From the NCBI GenBank assembly GCA_020852555.1, contig JADZAQ010000050.1, positions 1 through 32,443 on the forward strand: 32,443 nt of DNA, in the 5' to 3' direction. This document shows, piece after piece, positions 8,227 through 16,749 of the stretch. The stretch's first letter is position 1; each line of letters starts with the position of its first letter. The notes under the pieces are model-generated. The model was not told the origin of the DNA and ran no database searches. It saw only the letters and a program-made list of their open reading frames with translations. The stretch comes from Burkholderiales bacterium. GTDB taxonomy: Bacteria > Pseudomonadota > Gammaproteobacteria > Burkholderiales > Casimicrobiaceae. The position numbers and the translations under genes are program-made.

Positions 8227-8955
8227 ATGGCAGCGCGACGAGGAGCCGCCGCGACCGCCTCCGTCGACGTGCTCGCGGCCCGGCTCGGTCACGCGTTTGC
8301 CGACCCCGCGCTCCTCGTGCAGGCGCTCACCCACCGCAGCTACGGCGCCACGCAGAACGAGCGCCTCGAGTTCGTCGGCGATGCCGTCGTCAACTGCGTG
8401 ATCGGTACCGCCTTGTATGGGCGTTTCCCCGATCTCGACGAAGGACAGCTCTCGCGGGTGCGCGCTTCGCTCGTCAACCAGGGCACGCTCGCTCGCGTCG
8501 CCCGCGGGCTCGCCCTCGGGCCGCTGCTCCGGCTCGGCGAAGGCGAGCTGCGCAGCGGCGGCGCCGAGCGCGACTCGATCCTCGCCGATGCCGCCGAGGC
8601 CGTTTTCGGCGCGGTGTTCCTCGACGGCGGATTCGAGTCCGCGACGATCGCGATCCACCGCGCCTACGGCGACATCCTGGCCACCGCGGATCCCGGCATC
8701 CTCGGCAAGGACGCCAAGACCCGGCTCCAGGAGTGGTTGCAGGCGCGCAAGCTGCACGTGCCGGAGTACGCCGTGGTGGCCACTCGCGGGGAAGCGCACG
8801 CGCAGCTCTTCGACGTCGAGTGTCGCATCCCGGAGCTCGACCTCGTCACCGCGGCGACGGGGCCGAGCCGGCGGACGGCCGAGCAGGCGGCGGCCGACGC
8901 AGCGCTGGCGCAGATCCATGCGCGGCCGCTCGGGGATGTCCGTGTCCGGCACTGA
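8227..8955 (+). CDS. rnc: Ribonuclease III
   Basis: A double-stranded RNA endonuclease of 242 residues that matures rRNA and processes mRNAs. The signature NERLEFVGDAVVN holds Glu48 and Asp52, and the second metal-binding part is DAAEAVFGAVFLDGG with Asp121 and Glu124. The C-terminal double-stranded RNA-binding domain begins near DAKTRLQEWLQ and ends RTAEQAAADAALAQI. The ATG at 8227 is preferred; an in-frame GTG at 8200, just after the previous stop, would add nine residues. Its last 20 bases overlap era, the normal rnc-era coupling. Confidence 0.95.
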   Translation: MAARRGAAATASVDVLAARLGHAFADPALLVQALTHRSYGATQNERLEFVGDAVVNCVIGTALYGRFPDLDEGQLSRVRASLVNQGTLARVARGLALGPLLRLGEGELRSGGAERDSILADAAEAVFGAVFLDGGFESATIAIHRAYGDILATADPGILGKDAKTRLQEWLQARKLHVPEYAVVATRGEAHAQLFDVECRIPELDLVTAATGPSRRTAEQAAADAALAQIHARPLGDVRVRH

Positions 8956-9838
8956 AGCGCCGGCGTTTCGCTGCGGGCACGTGGCGGTTGTCGGCCGACC
9001 CAGCGTGGGCAAGTCGACGCTCGTCAATGCGCTGGTCGGCGAGCGGATCAGCATCACCTCGAAGAAGCCGCAGACGACGCGGCACCGGATCGTCGGCATC
9101 GCGACCCGCGCCGACACGCAGGCGATCTACGTCGATACGCCCGGCTTCCAGACGCGCCATCACAGCGTGCTCAACGACCGGCTGAACCGGATCGCCCGCG
9201 ATGCCCTGGCCGACGTCGACGTCGTGGTCGTCGTGCTCGACGCGACGCGCCTGACCGCCGCCGATCGCGCGGTGGTGCGCCTGCTGCCACCCGCCGCGAC
9301 GGTGGTCGCCGCGGTGAACAAGATCGACCTGATCGCCGACAAGGCGGCGCTCCTGCCGCGGCTCGCCGAGATCGCCGGGCTCTTTCCGTTCGCGGCGATC
9401 GTTCCGGTGTCGGCGGAGCAGGGCACGCAGCTGGACCACCTCGAGCGGGAGATCGTGGCGCGGCTGCCGGTCTCGCCGGCGCTCTACCCTGCCGACGATC
9501 TCACCGACCGCGACGAGCGCTTCCTCGCCGCCGAGCTCGTGCGCGAGAAGATCTTTCGCCTGCTCGGCGACGAGGTGCCGTACGCGACCACCGTGGCGGT
9601 GGAGACCTTCACCGTCGACGGTGGCCTGCGGCGGATCGGGGTCGTCGTGTACGTCGCCAAGGCCTCGCAGCGCGCGATCCTCCTGGGCGAGGGTGGGGCG
9701 CGCATGAAGACCATTGCGACCCGCGCCCGGCAGGACATGGAGCGGCTCTTCGGCGGCAAGGTCTTCCTCGAGGTCTTCGTGCGCGTGCAGCGGGGTTGGG
9801 CCGCGACCGATGCCTCGCTCGCCCGCTTCGGCTACTGA
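8936..9838 (+). CDS. era: GTPase Era
   Basis: A GTPase of 300 residues that binds the 3' end of 16S rRNA and assists 30S assembly. GTPase motifs: GRPSVGKST (about residues 21-29), DTPGFQTRHH, and NKIDLI. The C-terminal KH domain contains the characteristic GEGGARMKTIATRARQDME and ends with FVRVQRGWAATDASLARFGY in two blocks. The ATG at 8936 overlaps rnc by 20 bases; a GTG two codons later is an alternative. The recO gene starts nine bases after the stop. Confidence 0.96.
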   Translation: MSVSGTEAPAFRCGHVAVVGRPSVGKSTLVNALVGERISITSKKPQTTRHRIVGIATRADTQAIYVDTPGFQTRHHSVLNDRLNRIARDALADVDVVVVVLDATRLTAADRAVVRLLPPAATVVAAVNKIDLIADKAALLPRLAEIAGLFPFAAIVPVSAEQGTQLDHLEREIVARLPVSPALYPADDLTDRDERFLAAELVREKIFRLLGDEVPYATTVAVETFTVDGGLRRIGVVVYVAKASQRAILLGEGGARMKTIATRARQDMERLFGGKVFLEVFVRVQRGWAATDASLARFGY

Positions 9839-9847
9839 TCCGCTGCG

Positions 9848-10627
9848 ATGCCTCGCCAGCCGCCACCGGCGTATCGCGACGAGCCGGCGTTCGTCCTCCA
9901 CGCCTACGCCTATCGCGAGACCAGCCTGATCGTGGAGGCCTTCACGCGCAGCCATGGTCGGGTGGGGATGGTCGCGCGCGGCGCGCGGCGCCCCCGTTCC
10001 GAGCTGCGCGGACTGCTGCAGGCGTTCCAGCCGCTGACCCTTTCGTGGACCGGGGCGGGCGAGCTCAAGACGCTCGTGCACGCCGAGTGGCGCGGCGGAT
10101 TGCCGCTTCTGGGTGGCGCCGCGCTGCTCTGCGGCTTCTACGCCAACGAGCTGGTGCTGAAGCTGCTGGCGCGCGAGGACGCGCACGCCGAGCTCTTCGA
10201 TGACTACGGCGAGATGCTCGCCGCCCTCGCCGCCGACACCACGGCTGCCGGGCAGGCGGCGGTGCTGCGTCGCTTCGAGCTGCAACTGCTCGCCGCTACC
10301 GGCTACGCGATGAACCTCACCCACGAGGCGCGCAGCGGCGTGCCGATCGCCGCGGATCGTCTGTACCGTTACGGCCCGGACCACGGCGCCCAGGCGATCG
10401 CCGCGCACGTCGCCGACGCCGCCGGTGCCTCGCGGTGGCTGGTGCGCGGCGCGACGCTCCTGGCGCTGGCGGCCGGGCGGTATCCGGATGCGGACACCGC
10501 GGGTGAGGCCAAGCGCCTCATGCGCCAGGTGCTCGACCACCGCCTGGAAGCGCGCGGGATGGCGAGCCGGCGCATCGTGCGCGACCTGGTCGCCCTGGAC
10601 GAACGCAAGCAGGAAGACAACGCATGA
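9848..10627 (+). CDS. recO: DNA repair protein RecO
   Basis: A protein of 259 residues of the RecFOR recombination-repair pathway, loading RecA on SSB-coated DNA. The N-terminal OB fold is recognisable by [19 protein letters not shown] and [15 protein letters not shown]. The helical C-terminus has [14 protein letters not shown] and [15 protein letters not shown]. No zinc-binding cysteine cluster is present, as is usual outside Gram-positives. The stop overlaps the pdxJ start by four bases (ATGA). Confidence 0.93.
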   Translation: MPRQPPPAYRDEPAFVLHAYAYRETSLIVEAFTRSHGRVGMVARGARRPRSELRGLLQAFQPLTLSWTGAGELKTLVHAEWRGGLPLLGGAALLCGFYANELVLKLLAREDAHAELFDDYGEMLAALAADTTAAGQAAVLRRFELQLLAATGYAMNLTHEARSGVPIAADRLYRYGPDHGAQAIAAHVADAAGASRWLVRGATLLALAAGRYPDADTAGEAKRLMRQVLDHRLEARGMASRRIVRDLVALDERKQEDNA

Positions 10628-11388
10628 TCGAGCTGGGAGTCAACATCGACCACGTCGCGACGCTGCGCGAGGCGCGGCGCACGCACGAGCCCGATCCCGT
10701 GTGGGCGGCGGTCGAGGCGCACCTGGGCGGCGCCGACGGCATCACCGTGCATCTGCGCGAGGATCGGCGGCATATCCAGGACGATGACGTGCGGCGCTTG
10801 CGCGAGCTCGTGCACATCAAGCTCAACCTGGAGATGGCGGCGACCGCCGAGATGCTCGACATCGCCTGCCGCGTGAAGCCCGAGATGGCGATGCTCGTCC
10901 CCGAAGGTCGCCACGAGATCACCACCGAGGGCGGCCTCGACGTCGTCGCCCAGGAGGCGTCGCTGCGCGAGGCGGTGGCGCGGCTCACCGGCGCCGGCAT
11001 CGTCACCTCGGCGTTCATCGACGCCGACGTGGCGCAGGTCGAGGCCGCCGCACGGATCGGCGTGCGCGTGTGCGAGGTGCACACCGGGCCGTATGCGCAC
11101 GCCTTCCACGCGCGCGGCCGCGACGCCGAGAGTGCGGCGGTGGTCGCCGAGCTCGAGCGCATCCGGGTCGCGGGCGAGGCGATCCGCGCGCTCGGCATGC
11201 GCTTCAACGCCGGCCATGCGCTCACCTATTTCAACGTGCAGCCAGTGGCCGCACTGCCCGGCGTGCGCGAGCTCCATATCGGGCATGCGATCGTCTCGCG
11301 GGCGATATTCAGCGGCCTGCGCACCGCGGTGCGCGAGATGAAGGCGCTGTTGCGCGAGGCCGCGGCGAGTGTGAGGGTCGGGCGGTGA
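10624..11388 (+). CDS. pdxJ: Pyridoxine 5'-phosphate synthase
   Basis: Condenses 1-deoxyxylulose 5-phosphate with 3-amino-2-oxopropyl phosphate to form pyridoxine 5'-phosphate, the last ring-building step of de novo vitamin B6 synthesis. The protein has 254 residues. Family signatures are [52 protein letters not shown] and [12 protein letters not shown]. The start overlaps recO by four bases and the end overlaps nagZ by four (GTGA), so the three form a tight coupled block. The B6 product is the cofactor of the PhnW transaminase encoded later in this window, although there is no sign of shared control. Confidence 0.96.
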   Translation: MIELGVNIDHVATLREARRTHEPDPVWAAVEAHLGGADGITVHLREDRRHIQDDDVRRLRELVHIKLNLEMAATAEMLDIACRVKPEMAMLVPEGRHEITTEGGLDVVAQEASLREAVARLTGAGIVTSAFIDADVAQVEAAARIGVRVCEVHTGPYAHAFHARGRDAESAAVVAELERIRVAGEAIRALGMRFNAGHALTYFNVQPVAALPGVRELHIGHAIVSRAIFSGLRTAVREMKALLREAAASVRVGR

Positions 11389-12347
11389 CTCCACTCGGGC
11401 TGCCCCGCGGGCCGCTGCTGATGGGTATCGGCGGCACCGCGCTCGATGCCGCCGATCGGGAGCGGCTCGGCCACCCGCGGGTCGGCGGGGTGATCCTCTT
11501 TGCCCGCAACTACGCCGACCCCGCGCAGTTGCGCGCGCTCACCGCCGCGATTCACGGCTTGCGCGACCCGACGCTGCTGGTGGCGGTCGATCACGAGGGC
11601 GGACGGGTGCAGCGCTTTCGCGACGGCTTCACCGCGATCGCGCCGATGCGCGATCTGGGTCGCGCGTGGGACCGCGACGTGGCGAGCGCGGTGGCGCAGG
11701 CGAGGGCGGTCGGCGCGACGATCGGTGGCGAGCTGCGTGCGCACGGCATCGACTTCAGCTTTGCGCCGGTGCTCGACCTCGACTTCGGCAAGAGCGCGGT
11801 GATCGGCGATCGCGCTTTCTCGGGCAATCCGAATGCGGTCGCGCACCTGGCCCATGCCTTGTGCGAGGGAATGCGCGCCGCCGGCGCGGCTGCCGTCGGC
11901 AAGCATTTTCCCGGGCACGGCTTCGTTGTCGCCGACTCGCACCACGAGGTGCCGGTGGATTCGCGCCCGCTGTCCGAAATCATCGCCTGGGACCTCGTGC
12001 CGTTCGCCGCGCTGATCGCGCGTGGCCTCGAGGCGGTGATGCCCGCGCACGTCATCTATTCCATGGTCGATGCCGTCCCGGCGGGTTTCTCACGCGCGTG
12101 GATCACCGACATCCTGCGCACCCAGTTGCGCTTCGACGGGCTCGTCATCTCCGACGATCTCGGCATGGCGGGTGCCTTCGGCGCCGGCGACGTCGTCGCG
12201 CGCGCCGACGCGGCACTGGCCGCGGGCTGCGACATGGTCCTCGCCTGCAACGAGCCCGCCGACGTCGACGCGCTACTCGATCGCTGGCGGCCGGCGCCGG
12301 CGCCGCAGCTCGCCGCCCGCGCGGCGCGCCTGGCGGGCCGACCGTAG
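11385..12347 (+). CDS. nagZ: Beta-N-acetylhexosaminidase NagZ (GH3)
   Basis: A cytoplasmic glycosidase of 320 residues that removes N-acetylglucosamine from anhydromuropeptides in peptidoglycan recycling. The GH3 NagZ motifs are present: [20 protein letters not shown], the loop KHFPGHG (Lys173-His174) followed by DSHHEVP carrying the acid/base Asp-His pair, and [10 protein letters not shown] with nucleophile Asp257. The GTG at 11385 overlaps the pdxJ stop. In many relatives acpS lies between pdxJ and nagZ; it is absent here. The gene converges on the iclR-type gene, with only 14 bases between the stop codons. Confidence 0.93.
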   Translation: MTPLGLPRGPLLMGIGGTALDAADRERLGHPRVGGVILFARNYADPAQLRALTAAIHGLRDPTLLVAVDHEGGRVQRFRDGFTAIAPMRDLGRAWDRDVASAVAQARAVGATIGGELRAHGIDFSFAPVLDLDFGKSAVIGDRAFSGNPNAVAHLAHALCEGMRAAGAAAVGKHFPGHGFVVADSHHEVPVDSRPLSEIIAWDLVPFAALIARGLEAVMPAHVIYSMVDAVPAGFSRAWITDILRTQLRFDGLVISDDLGMAGAFGAGDVVARADAALAAGCDMVLACNEPADVDALLDRWRPAPAPQLAARAARLAGRP

Positions 12348-12361
12348 CGGTGGCGCCCCGG

Positions 12362-13216
12362 CTACCGCCCGTGCGGCCAGCGGCCGCCCAGGCGGCGCGT
12401 GAGATCCGCCGCGACCTGCGACACGAGGGGCCCGAGTTGCCGGATGCGCTCGTCGGGCAGACGCGTGACCGGGCCGGCGACCGAGATGGCGCCGAGGACT
12501 TCGGCGTGCTCGTTGTAGACCGGGGCCGCGACGCAGCGCGTGGCCACCGCGTGCTCCTCGTCATCGAACGACCAGCCGCGCTGGCGGATCACGCGGATCG
12601 CCGCCCACATCGTCTCCGGTGAGGTGATCGTGTTCGCCGTGATGCGCGGCAGCCCCTTCACCCGCAGGATCGCGTCGATCTCGTCGTCGGGCATCGCCGC
12701 GAAGATCGCCTTGCCGACACCGGACGCGTGCAGCGGCGCGCGGCTCCCCAGCTTGACGATCGTGCGCATCGTCTCGCGGCATTGCACCTGGTCGATGAAC
12801 ACCGCCTCGGTGCCGTCGAGGATGCCGAGGTTGGTCGTCTCGCCCGATTGCTCCATCAGGCGGCGCATGTACGGGTGACTCTGCGCGACGAAGTCGCGAT
12901 GGGTGAGGAAACTCGCGCCGACCCTGAATGCCTGCAGCCCGACGTACCAGCGGCCGAGCTCGCCCCCCTGATAGACGTAGCCCATCTTCTCGAGCGTGGC
13001 GAGCAGGCGGTGCACCGTGGAAGGGGCGAGCAGCACGCGCTGCGCGAGGTCGGTGAGCGTGAGGCCGTCCTCGGCGCCCGCCAGCGCTTCGAGGAGCGAC
13101 AGGCCGCGGGTGAGGCTTTGCACCTGGACCGTGGTGGCACCCGGACGCGTCGGTGTGCGGCCGCGGCGCGGCGCGGGGGCGGCCGGGGCGAGCAGGGGAG
13201 CGTGGCGTGGCGGCAT
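12362..13216 (-). CDS. IclR-family transcriptional regulator
   Basis: A DNA-binding protein of 284 residues. A disordered Pro/Arg/Ala-rich N-terminus of about 30 residues precedes the winged helix (VQSLTRGLSLLEALAGAEDGLTLTDLAQ, in two parts) with recognition region APSTVHRLLATLEKMGYV. The IclR effector-binding domain follows: LMEQSGETTNLGILDG, PLHASGVGKAIFAAM, WSFDDEEHAVATRCVAAPVYN. The start at 13216 is preferred over 13270, whose extra 18 residues look non-coding. It lies 126 bases after the flavoprotein gene in the same direction and may regulate it. The ligand is unknown. Confidence 0.92.
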   Translation of the reverse strand: MPPRHAPLLAPAAPAPRRGRTPTRPGATTVQVQSLTRGLSLLEALAGAEDGLTLTDLAQRVLLAPSTVHRLLATLEKMGYVYQGGELGRWYVGLQAFRVGASFLTHRDFVAQSHPYMRRLMEQSGETTNLGILDGTEAVFIDQVQCRETMRTIVKLGSRAPLHASGVGKAIFAAMPDDEIDAILRVKGLPRITANTITSPETMWAAIRVIRQRGWSFDDEEHAVATRCVAAPVYNEHAEVLGAISVAGPVTRLPDERIRQLGPLVSQVAADLTRRLGGRWPHGR

Positions 13217-13247
13217 GCCGCGAGTGTACCGTTTCCGATGCCGTGGT

Positions 13248-13260
13248 CCTGGATTCCAGG
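13248..13260. promoter_or_regulatory. Perfect 13-bp palindrome upstream of the iclR-type gene
   Basis: CCTGGATTCCAGG is perfectly symmetrical about one central base and lies 31 bases before the iclR start codon. IclR-type regulators often bind TGGA...TCCA-like palindromes near their own gene, so an autoregulatory operator is plausible, but this is inference from sequence alone. Confidence 0.4.
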
Positions 13261-13266
13261 TGCAGA

Positions 13267-13332
13267 TCACAGGAGACGCAGAGGCGCCGAGAAATGATGC
13301 CTGCTCTCCGCGTCTCGGCGTCTCTTTGTGAA
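13267..13332. repeat. Dispersed palindromic repeat, copy 1 (two-arm, REP-like)
   Basis: The left arm (13267-13293) begins TCACAGGAGACGCAGAG. The right arm (13306-13332) read on the other strand begins TCACAAAGAGACGCCGAGA, so the two arms form an imperfect inverted repeat of about 26 bases around a short loop. The element starts about ten bases beyond the stop codon of the flavoprotein gene. A second copy of one arm occurs at 29415-29444. It resembles REP-type palindromes that sit at gene ends in many proteobacteria. Confidence 0.65.
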
Positions 13333-13342
13333 GGCTTTCGGC

Positions 13343-15775
13343 CTAGCGCAGCGCGAGGTGAGGCGTGACCCGGTACGACGTGCCGGCGATGTCGACGACG
13401 TACGACGCCGCGAGGATCGCCTCGTCGGTGAGCGCGCCGATGCCGTCGCCGGCGCGGGCGTAGGCCATGGCGAGCGCGCGTCCATGGCGGCGGCTGTACC
13501 CTGCCGAAGTGAGCTCGCCGATGGCCCGGTCATCCATGGTGATCGGCTCGCCACCCCAGGGAAAGGCCGCCGGATCGTCGAAGCTGAAGACGACGAGGCG
13601 CTTGCGGATGCCGCTCGCGCGCTGCGCTTCGAGCGCGGCCCGACCGAGGAAGTCACCGCGCTTGTCGAGGCTCACCGCGAAATCGAGTCCCGCTTCCCAA
13701 GGCGTGTCATCCGGCGACAGCTCGGCGCCCCAGGCGCGGCGCCCGGCCTCGATGCGCAGCGCGTCGAGCGTGTAGTAGCCGGCGTCGACGAGACCGAAAG
13801 CGCCGCCGGCGGCGACGAGCGCGTCGTAGAGCGTCGCGCACTGGTCGGTCGGCACCACGAGTTCGTAACCGGGGCCGCCGACGTAGCTCATCCGTGCGGC
13901 GCGGGCGCGGGCGTAGCCGACGTCGATCTCGGCGGTGGTGGCGAAGGGCAGGGCGGCCTTCGACACGTCGTCGGGTCCGAGCGTGCGCAGGAGCGCCTCG
14001 GCCTTGGGGCCCATCACCGAGATGACCGAGTAGGCACTCGTCACGTCGACCAGCACCGCGCACTCGTCGGCCCGGAGGTGGCGCTCGATCCAGGCGGCGT
14101 CGCGCGTGCCCTGCGCCGAGCCGGTGAGGATGAAGAACGTGTCGGCAGCAAGACGGGTCACCGTGAGGTCGCTCTCGAAGCCGCCGCGGGCGTTGAGGAG
14201 CGCGGTGTAGACGATGCGACCCACCGCGACGTCGAGATCGTTCGCGCACAGCCGCTGCAGCACGGCGAGCGCATCACGCCCCTTGAGGACGAATTTGGCG
14301 AACGACGTCTGGTCGAAGACCACCACGTCCTCGCGACAGGCGCGCTGCTCATCGAGCACCCACGGCAGCCACGCCGGCGTGCCGAGCGTCGGCGGGGCGG
14401 GCGTCGCACCATGCGGGAGGAAGTAGTTGGCGCGCTCCCAGTTCATCTTGGTGCCGAAGACCGCACCCTTGGCGTGCAGCCGGTCGTACAGCGGCGAGCG
14501 GCGCAACGGACGCACCGTGGCGAGTTCCTCGCGCGGCCAGCGCATCGCGTAGTGGAGGCCCAGCGACTCGACGGTGCGATCGGCGAGGTGCCGGCGATTG
14601 GCGTGCAGCGGCGCAAAGCGCCGGATGTCGACGTCCCACAGGTCGAATGGCGGCTCGTCGCCGGCGATCCACTCGGCGACGAGGCGCCCGGCGCCACCCG
14701 AGTTGGCGATCCCCGCGGAGTTGAACCCGGCACAGACGAAGTAGCCGGGTACTTCCGGGGCTTCGCCGAGGATGAAGTTGCCGTCGGGTGTGAAGCTCTC
14801 CGGACCGTTGAGGAGCATCTTCACCTGTGCCGTCGCAAGACATGGCGTGCGGTGCAGCGCGTTCGTCATCAACACCTCGAACTGGTCCCAGTCCTCGGGC
14901 AGGAGCTGGAATTCGAAGCCCTCCGGGATCGGCGAGACGTTCCAGGGTTTCGCCGTCGGCTCGAAGCCACCCATGACGAGGCCGCCGACCTCCTCCTTGT
15001 AATAGATGCAGCCGTCGGGATCGCGGATGACCGGCAGCGCCGGCGTGACGCCGGCGATCTTCTCGGTGACGATGTAGAAGTGCTCGGCGGCGTACAGTGG
15101 CACGGTGACGCCGGAGCGCCGCGCGAAATCGCGTGCCCATTGGCCACCGCAGTTGACGAGCGTGTCGCAGCGGGTCTCGCCGGAAGCGCCGTCGTGCGTC
15201 CAGGTGACTCCCGCCACGTGCCCGTTGTGCAGGCGCACGCCGGTCACCTTCGCGCCTTCGACGATCCGCACCCCACGCATCCGCGCGCCCTTGGCGAGCG
15301 ACTGCGTGAGATCGGTGGGATTGGCCTTGCCGTCGCCCGGGATCCACACCGCGCCGGCGAGGTCGTCGTGGCGCAGGATCGGTGCGTAATGCGGCACCTG
15401 CGATGGCGCGATGAATTCGAACTCGATACCGAAGCTCTGCGCGCGCGCCATCTGCCGGCGGGCGAGCGTCAGCCGCTCGGGCGTGCGAAAGACGTTGAGG
15501 CTGCCGCACCGCTTCCAACCGGTGGCCAGTCCGGTCTCCGCCTCGAGCGAGGCGTAGAGCTCGATGCCGTAGCGGCTCATGCGCGTCGCATTGCGGTTCG
15601 CGCGCGTCTGCCCGACGAGCCCCGCCGCGTGCCAGGTGGTCCCGCAGGTGAGCTTGCCCTGCTCGAGGAGGACGACCTCGGTGATGCCGAGCTTGGCGAG
15701 GTGATAGGCGGTCGACACGCCGGCGATGCCGCCGCCGACGATCACGACACGGGCGTGCGCGGGGATTGAAGTCAT
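13343..15775 (-). CDS. FAD-dependent dehydrogenase, sarcosine/dimethylglycine dehydrogenase family with GcvT domain
   Basis: An enzyme of 810 residues expected to oxidise an N-methyl amine and pass the one-carbon unit to tetrahydrofolate. The N-terminal DAO domain begins with VVIVGGGIAGVSTAYHLAKLG (dinucleotide-binding GxGxxG). TTWHAAGLVG carries His49, in the motif where dimethylglycine dehydrogenases attach FAD covalently. A central FAO_M-type linker leads to a C-terminal aminomethyltransferase (GCV_T) fold from about residue 430, with GPGYELVVPTDQ and DALRIEAGRRAWGAEL. Length and domain order match the dimethylglycine/sarcosine dehydrogenase group. It lies downstream of phosphonate genes in the same direction, so an N-methylated aminophosphonate is a possible substrate. 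That is speculation; sarcosine, dimethylglycine or another methylamine is equally possible. Confidence 0.88.
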   Translation of the reverse strand: MTSIPAHARVVIVGGGIAGVSTAYHLAKLGITEVVLLEQGKLTCGTTWHAAGLVGQTRANRNATRMSRYGIELYASLEAETGLATGWKRCGSLNVFRTPERLTLARRQMARAQSFGIEFEFIAPSQVPHYAPILRHDDLAGAVWIPGDGKANPTDLTQSLAKGARMRGVRIVEGAKVTGVRLHNGHVAGVTWTHDGASGETRCDTLVNCGGQWARDFARRSGVTVPLYAAEHFYIVTEKIAGVTPALPVIRDPDGCIYYKEEVGGLVMGGFEPTAKPWNVSPIPEGFEFQLLPEDWDQFEVLMTNALHRTPCLATAQVKMLLNGPESFTPDGNFILGEAPEVPGYFVCAGFNSAGIANSGGAGRLVAEWIAGDEPPFDLWDVDIRRFAPLHANRRHLADRTVESLGLHYAMRWPREELATVRPLRRSPLYDRLHAKGAVFGTKMNWERANYFLPHGATPAPPTLGTPAWLPWVLDEQRACREDVVVFDQTSFAKFVLKGRDALAVLQRLCANDLDVAVGRIVYTALLNARGGFESDLTVTRLAADTFFILTGSAQGTRDAAWIERHLRADECAVLVDVTSAYSVISVMGPKAEALLRTLGPDDVSKAALPFATTAEIDVGYARARAARMSYVGGPGYELVVPTDQCATLYDALVAAGGAFGLVDAGYYTLDALRIEAGRRAWGAELSPDDTPWEAGLDFAVSLDKRGDFLGRAALEAQRASGIRKRLVVFSFDDPAAFPWGGEPITMDDRAIGELTSAGYSRRHGRALAMAYARAGDGIGALTDEAILAASYVVDIAGTSYRVTPHLALR

Positions 15776-15836
15776 GGTGTGGAGAGAGTGTTCGAAGTGG
15801 CGCCCGGGCGGCGCCGCTGCCGGTGCCCGAGCGCGA

Positions 15837-16682
15837 TCACAGCTTGAGCGCCGCAACGCCGATCACGACGCCCATCGCGCCGGCGAGTCGACCGGGGCCG
15901 AGTGGCTCCTTCAACAGCACGGCGCCGATGAGGGCGGCGAACAGTACGGAAGTCTCGCGCAGCGCCGCCACCGCGGCGACCGGCGCGCGGGTCATCGCCC
16001 ACAGCACGATGGCGTAGGCGGCGACGCTGAAGAAGCCGCCGACGAGCCCGCGTCGCCAGCGCGTGCGGAGGTAGCTGACCGCGCCGGCGCCGCGGTGCCA
16101 GCGCACCCAGGCGAGAAACAGCACGCTCTCGAGGAACGAGAGCCAGACGACGTACGCCAGCGCGTTGCCGGAAGCGCGAGCGCCGGCGCCGTCGACCAGC
16201 GTGTAAACCGCGATGATGCCGGCGTTGCCCAGCGCCCAGTACACCGCTGCGCGCGGATGCCGGTGGCGCTGCGCGAAGGCGATCGCCACGATCCCGGCGC
16301 AGATGAGCACGATGCCGGCGGTGACCTGGAGGGACGGCAGTTCGCGCAGGAACACGATCCCCAAGATCGTGACCAGGAGCGGCGCGGTGCCGCGCATCAG
16401 CGGGTAGGCGAACGACAGGTCGCCGGCGCGGTACGCTTCGGTGAGCGCGACGTAGTAACCGAAATGGATCAGCATCGAGGCGATCACCATCGGCCAGGCG
16501 GCGGCGAGCGGCAACGGCAGGAACGGCAGCAGGACGAGCGAGCATGCCGCGCTGCCGGCGACGATGGTGGAAGTGTCGAGGAGGGGATCACCGCCGCTGC
16601 CGCCCTTGACGAGCGCGTTCCACCCGGCGTGCATGAGGCCCGCGGCAAGCACGGCGAGCGTCACGCCGAGGGTCAGTTCCAT
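15837..16682 (-). CDS. EamA/DMT-superfamily membrane protein
   Basis: A protein of 281 residues with about nine to ten hydrophobic spans in two related halves, as in drug/metabolite transporters. The first half shows FAYPLMRGTAPLLVTILGIVFL and the second ALRETSVLFAALIGAVLLKEPLG, the usual end-of-half EamA signatures. A phosphonate-associated branch of this superfamily (TIGR03340, similar to DUF6) is known beside phosphonate catabolic operons; membership here is likely from context but untested. It lies 67 bases after the Na+/phosphate transporter gene and 61 before the flavoprotein gene, all in one direction. Substrate and direction of transport are unknown. Confidence 0.83.
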   Translation of the reverse strand: MELTLGVTLAVLAAGLMHAGWNALVKGGSGGDPLLDTSTIVAGSAACSLVLLPFLPLPLAAAWPMVIASMLIHFGYYVALTEAYRAGDLSFAYPLMRGTAPLLVTILGIVFLRELPSLQVTAGIVLICAGIVAIAFAQRHRHPRAAVYWALGNAGIIAVYTLVDGAGARASGNALAYVVWLSFLESVLFLAWVRWHRGAGAVSYLRTRWRRGLVGGFFSVAAYAIVLWAMTRAPVAAVAALRETSVLFAALIGAVLLKEPLGPGRLAGAMGVVIGVAALKL

Positions 16683-16749
16683 GGGGTCAGGTCGCCGGCG
16701 AGGTCAGGCGGCGCGCCCGTACGGCGCGGCCACGCCCATTGCAGCACGC

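Noticed and set aside
12344-12364. Hairpin (GTAGC/GCTAC) across the stop codons of nagZ and the iclR-type gene as a bidirectional terminator
   Set aside because: Only five paired bases around an 11-base loop and no T-run on either side; too weak to call.
13328-15769. An 813-codon open frame on the + strand
   Set aside because: It lies opposite the flavoprotein gene, its translation is Arg/Ala/Val/Glu-rich low-complexity with no family motif, and the minus-strand gene has clear FAD and GcvT motifs. It is a GC-rich shadow.
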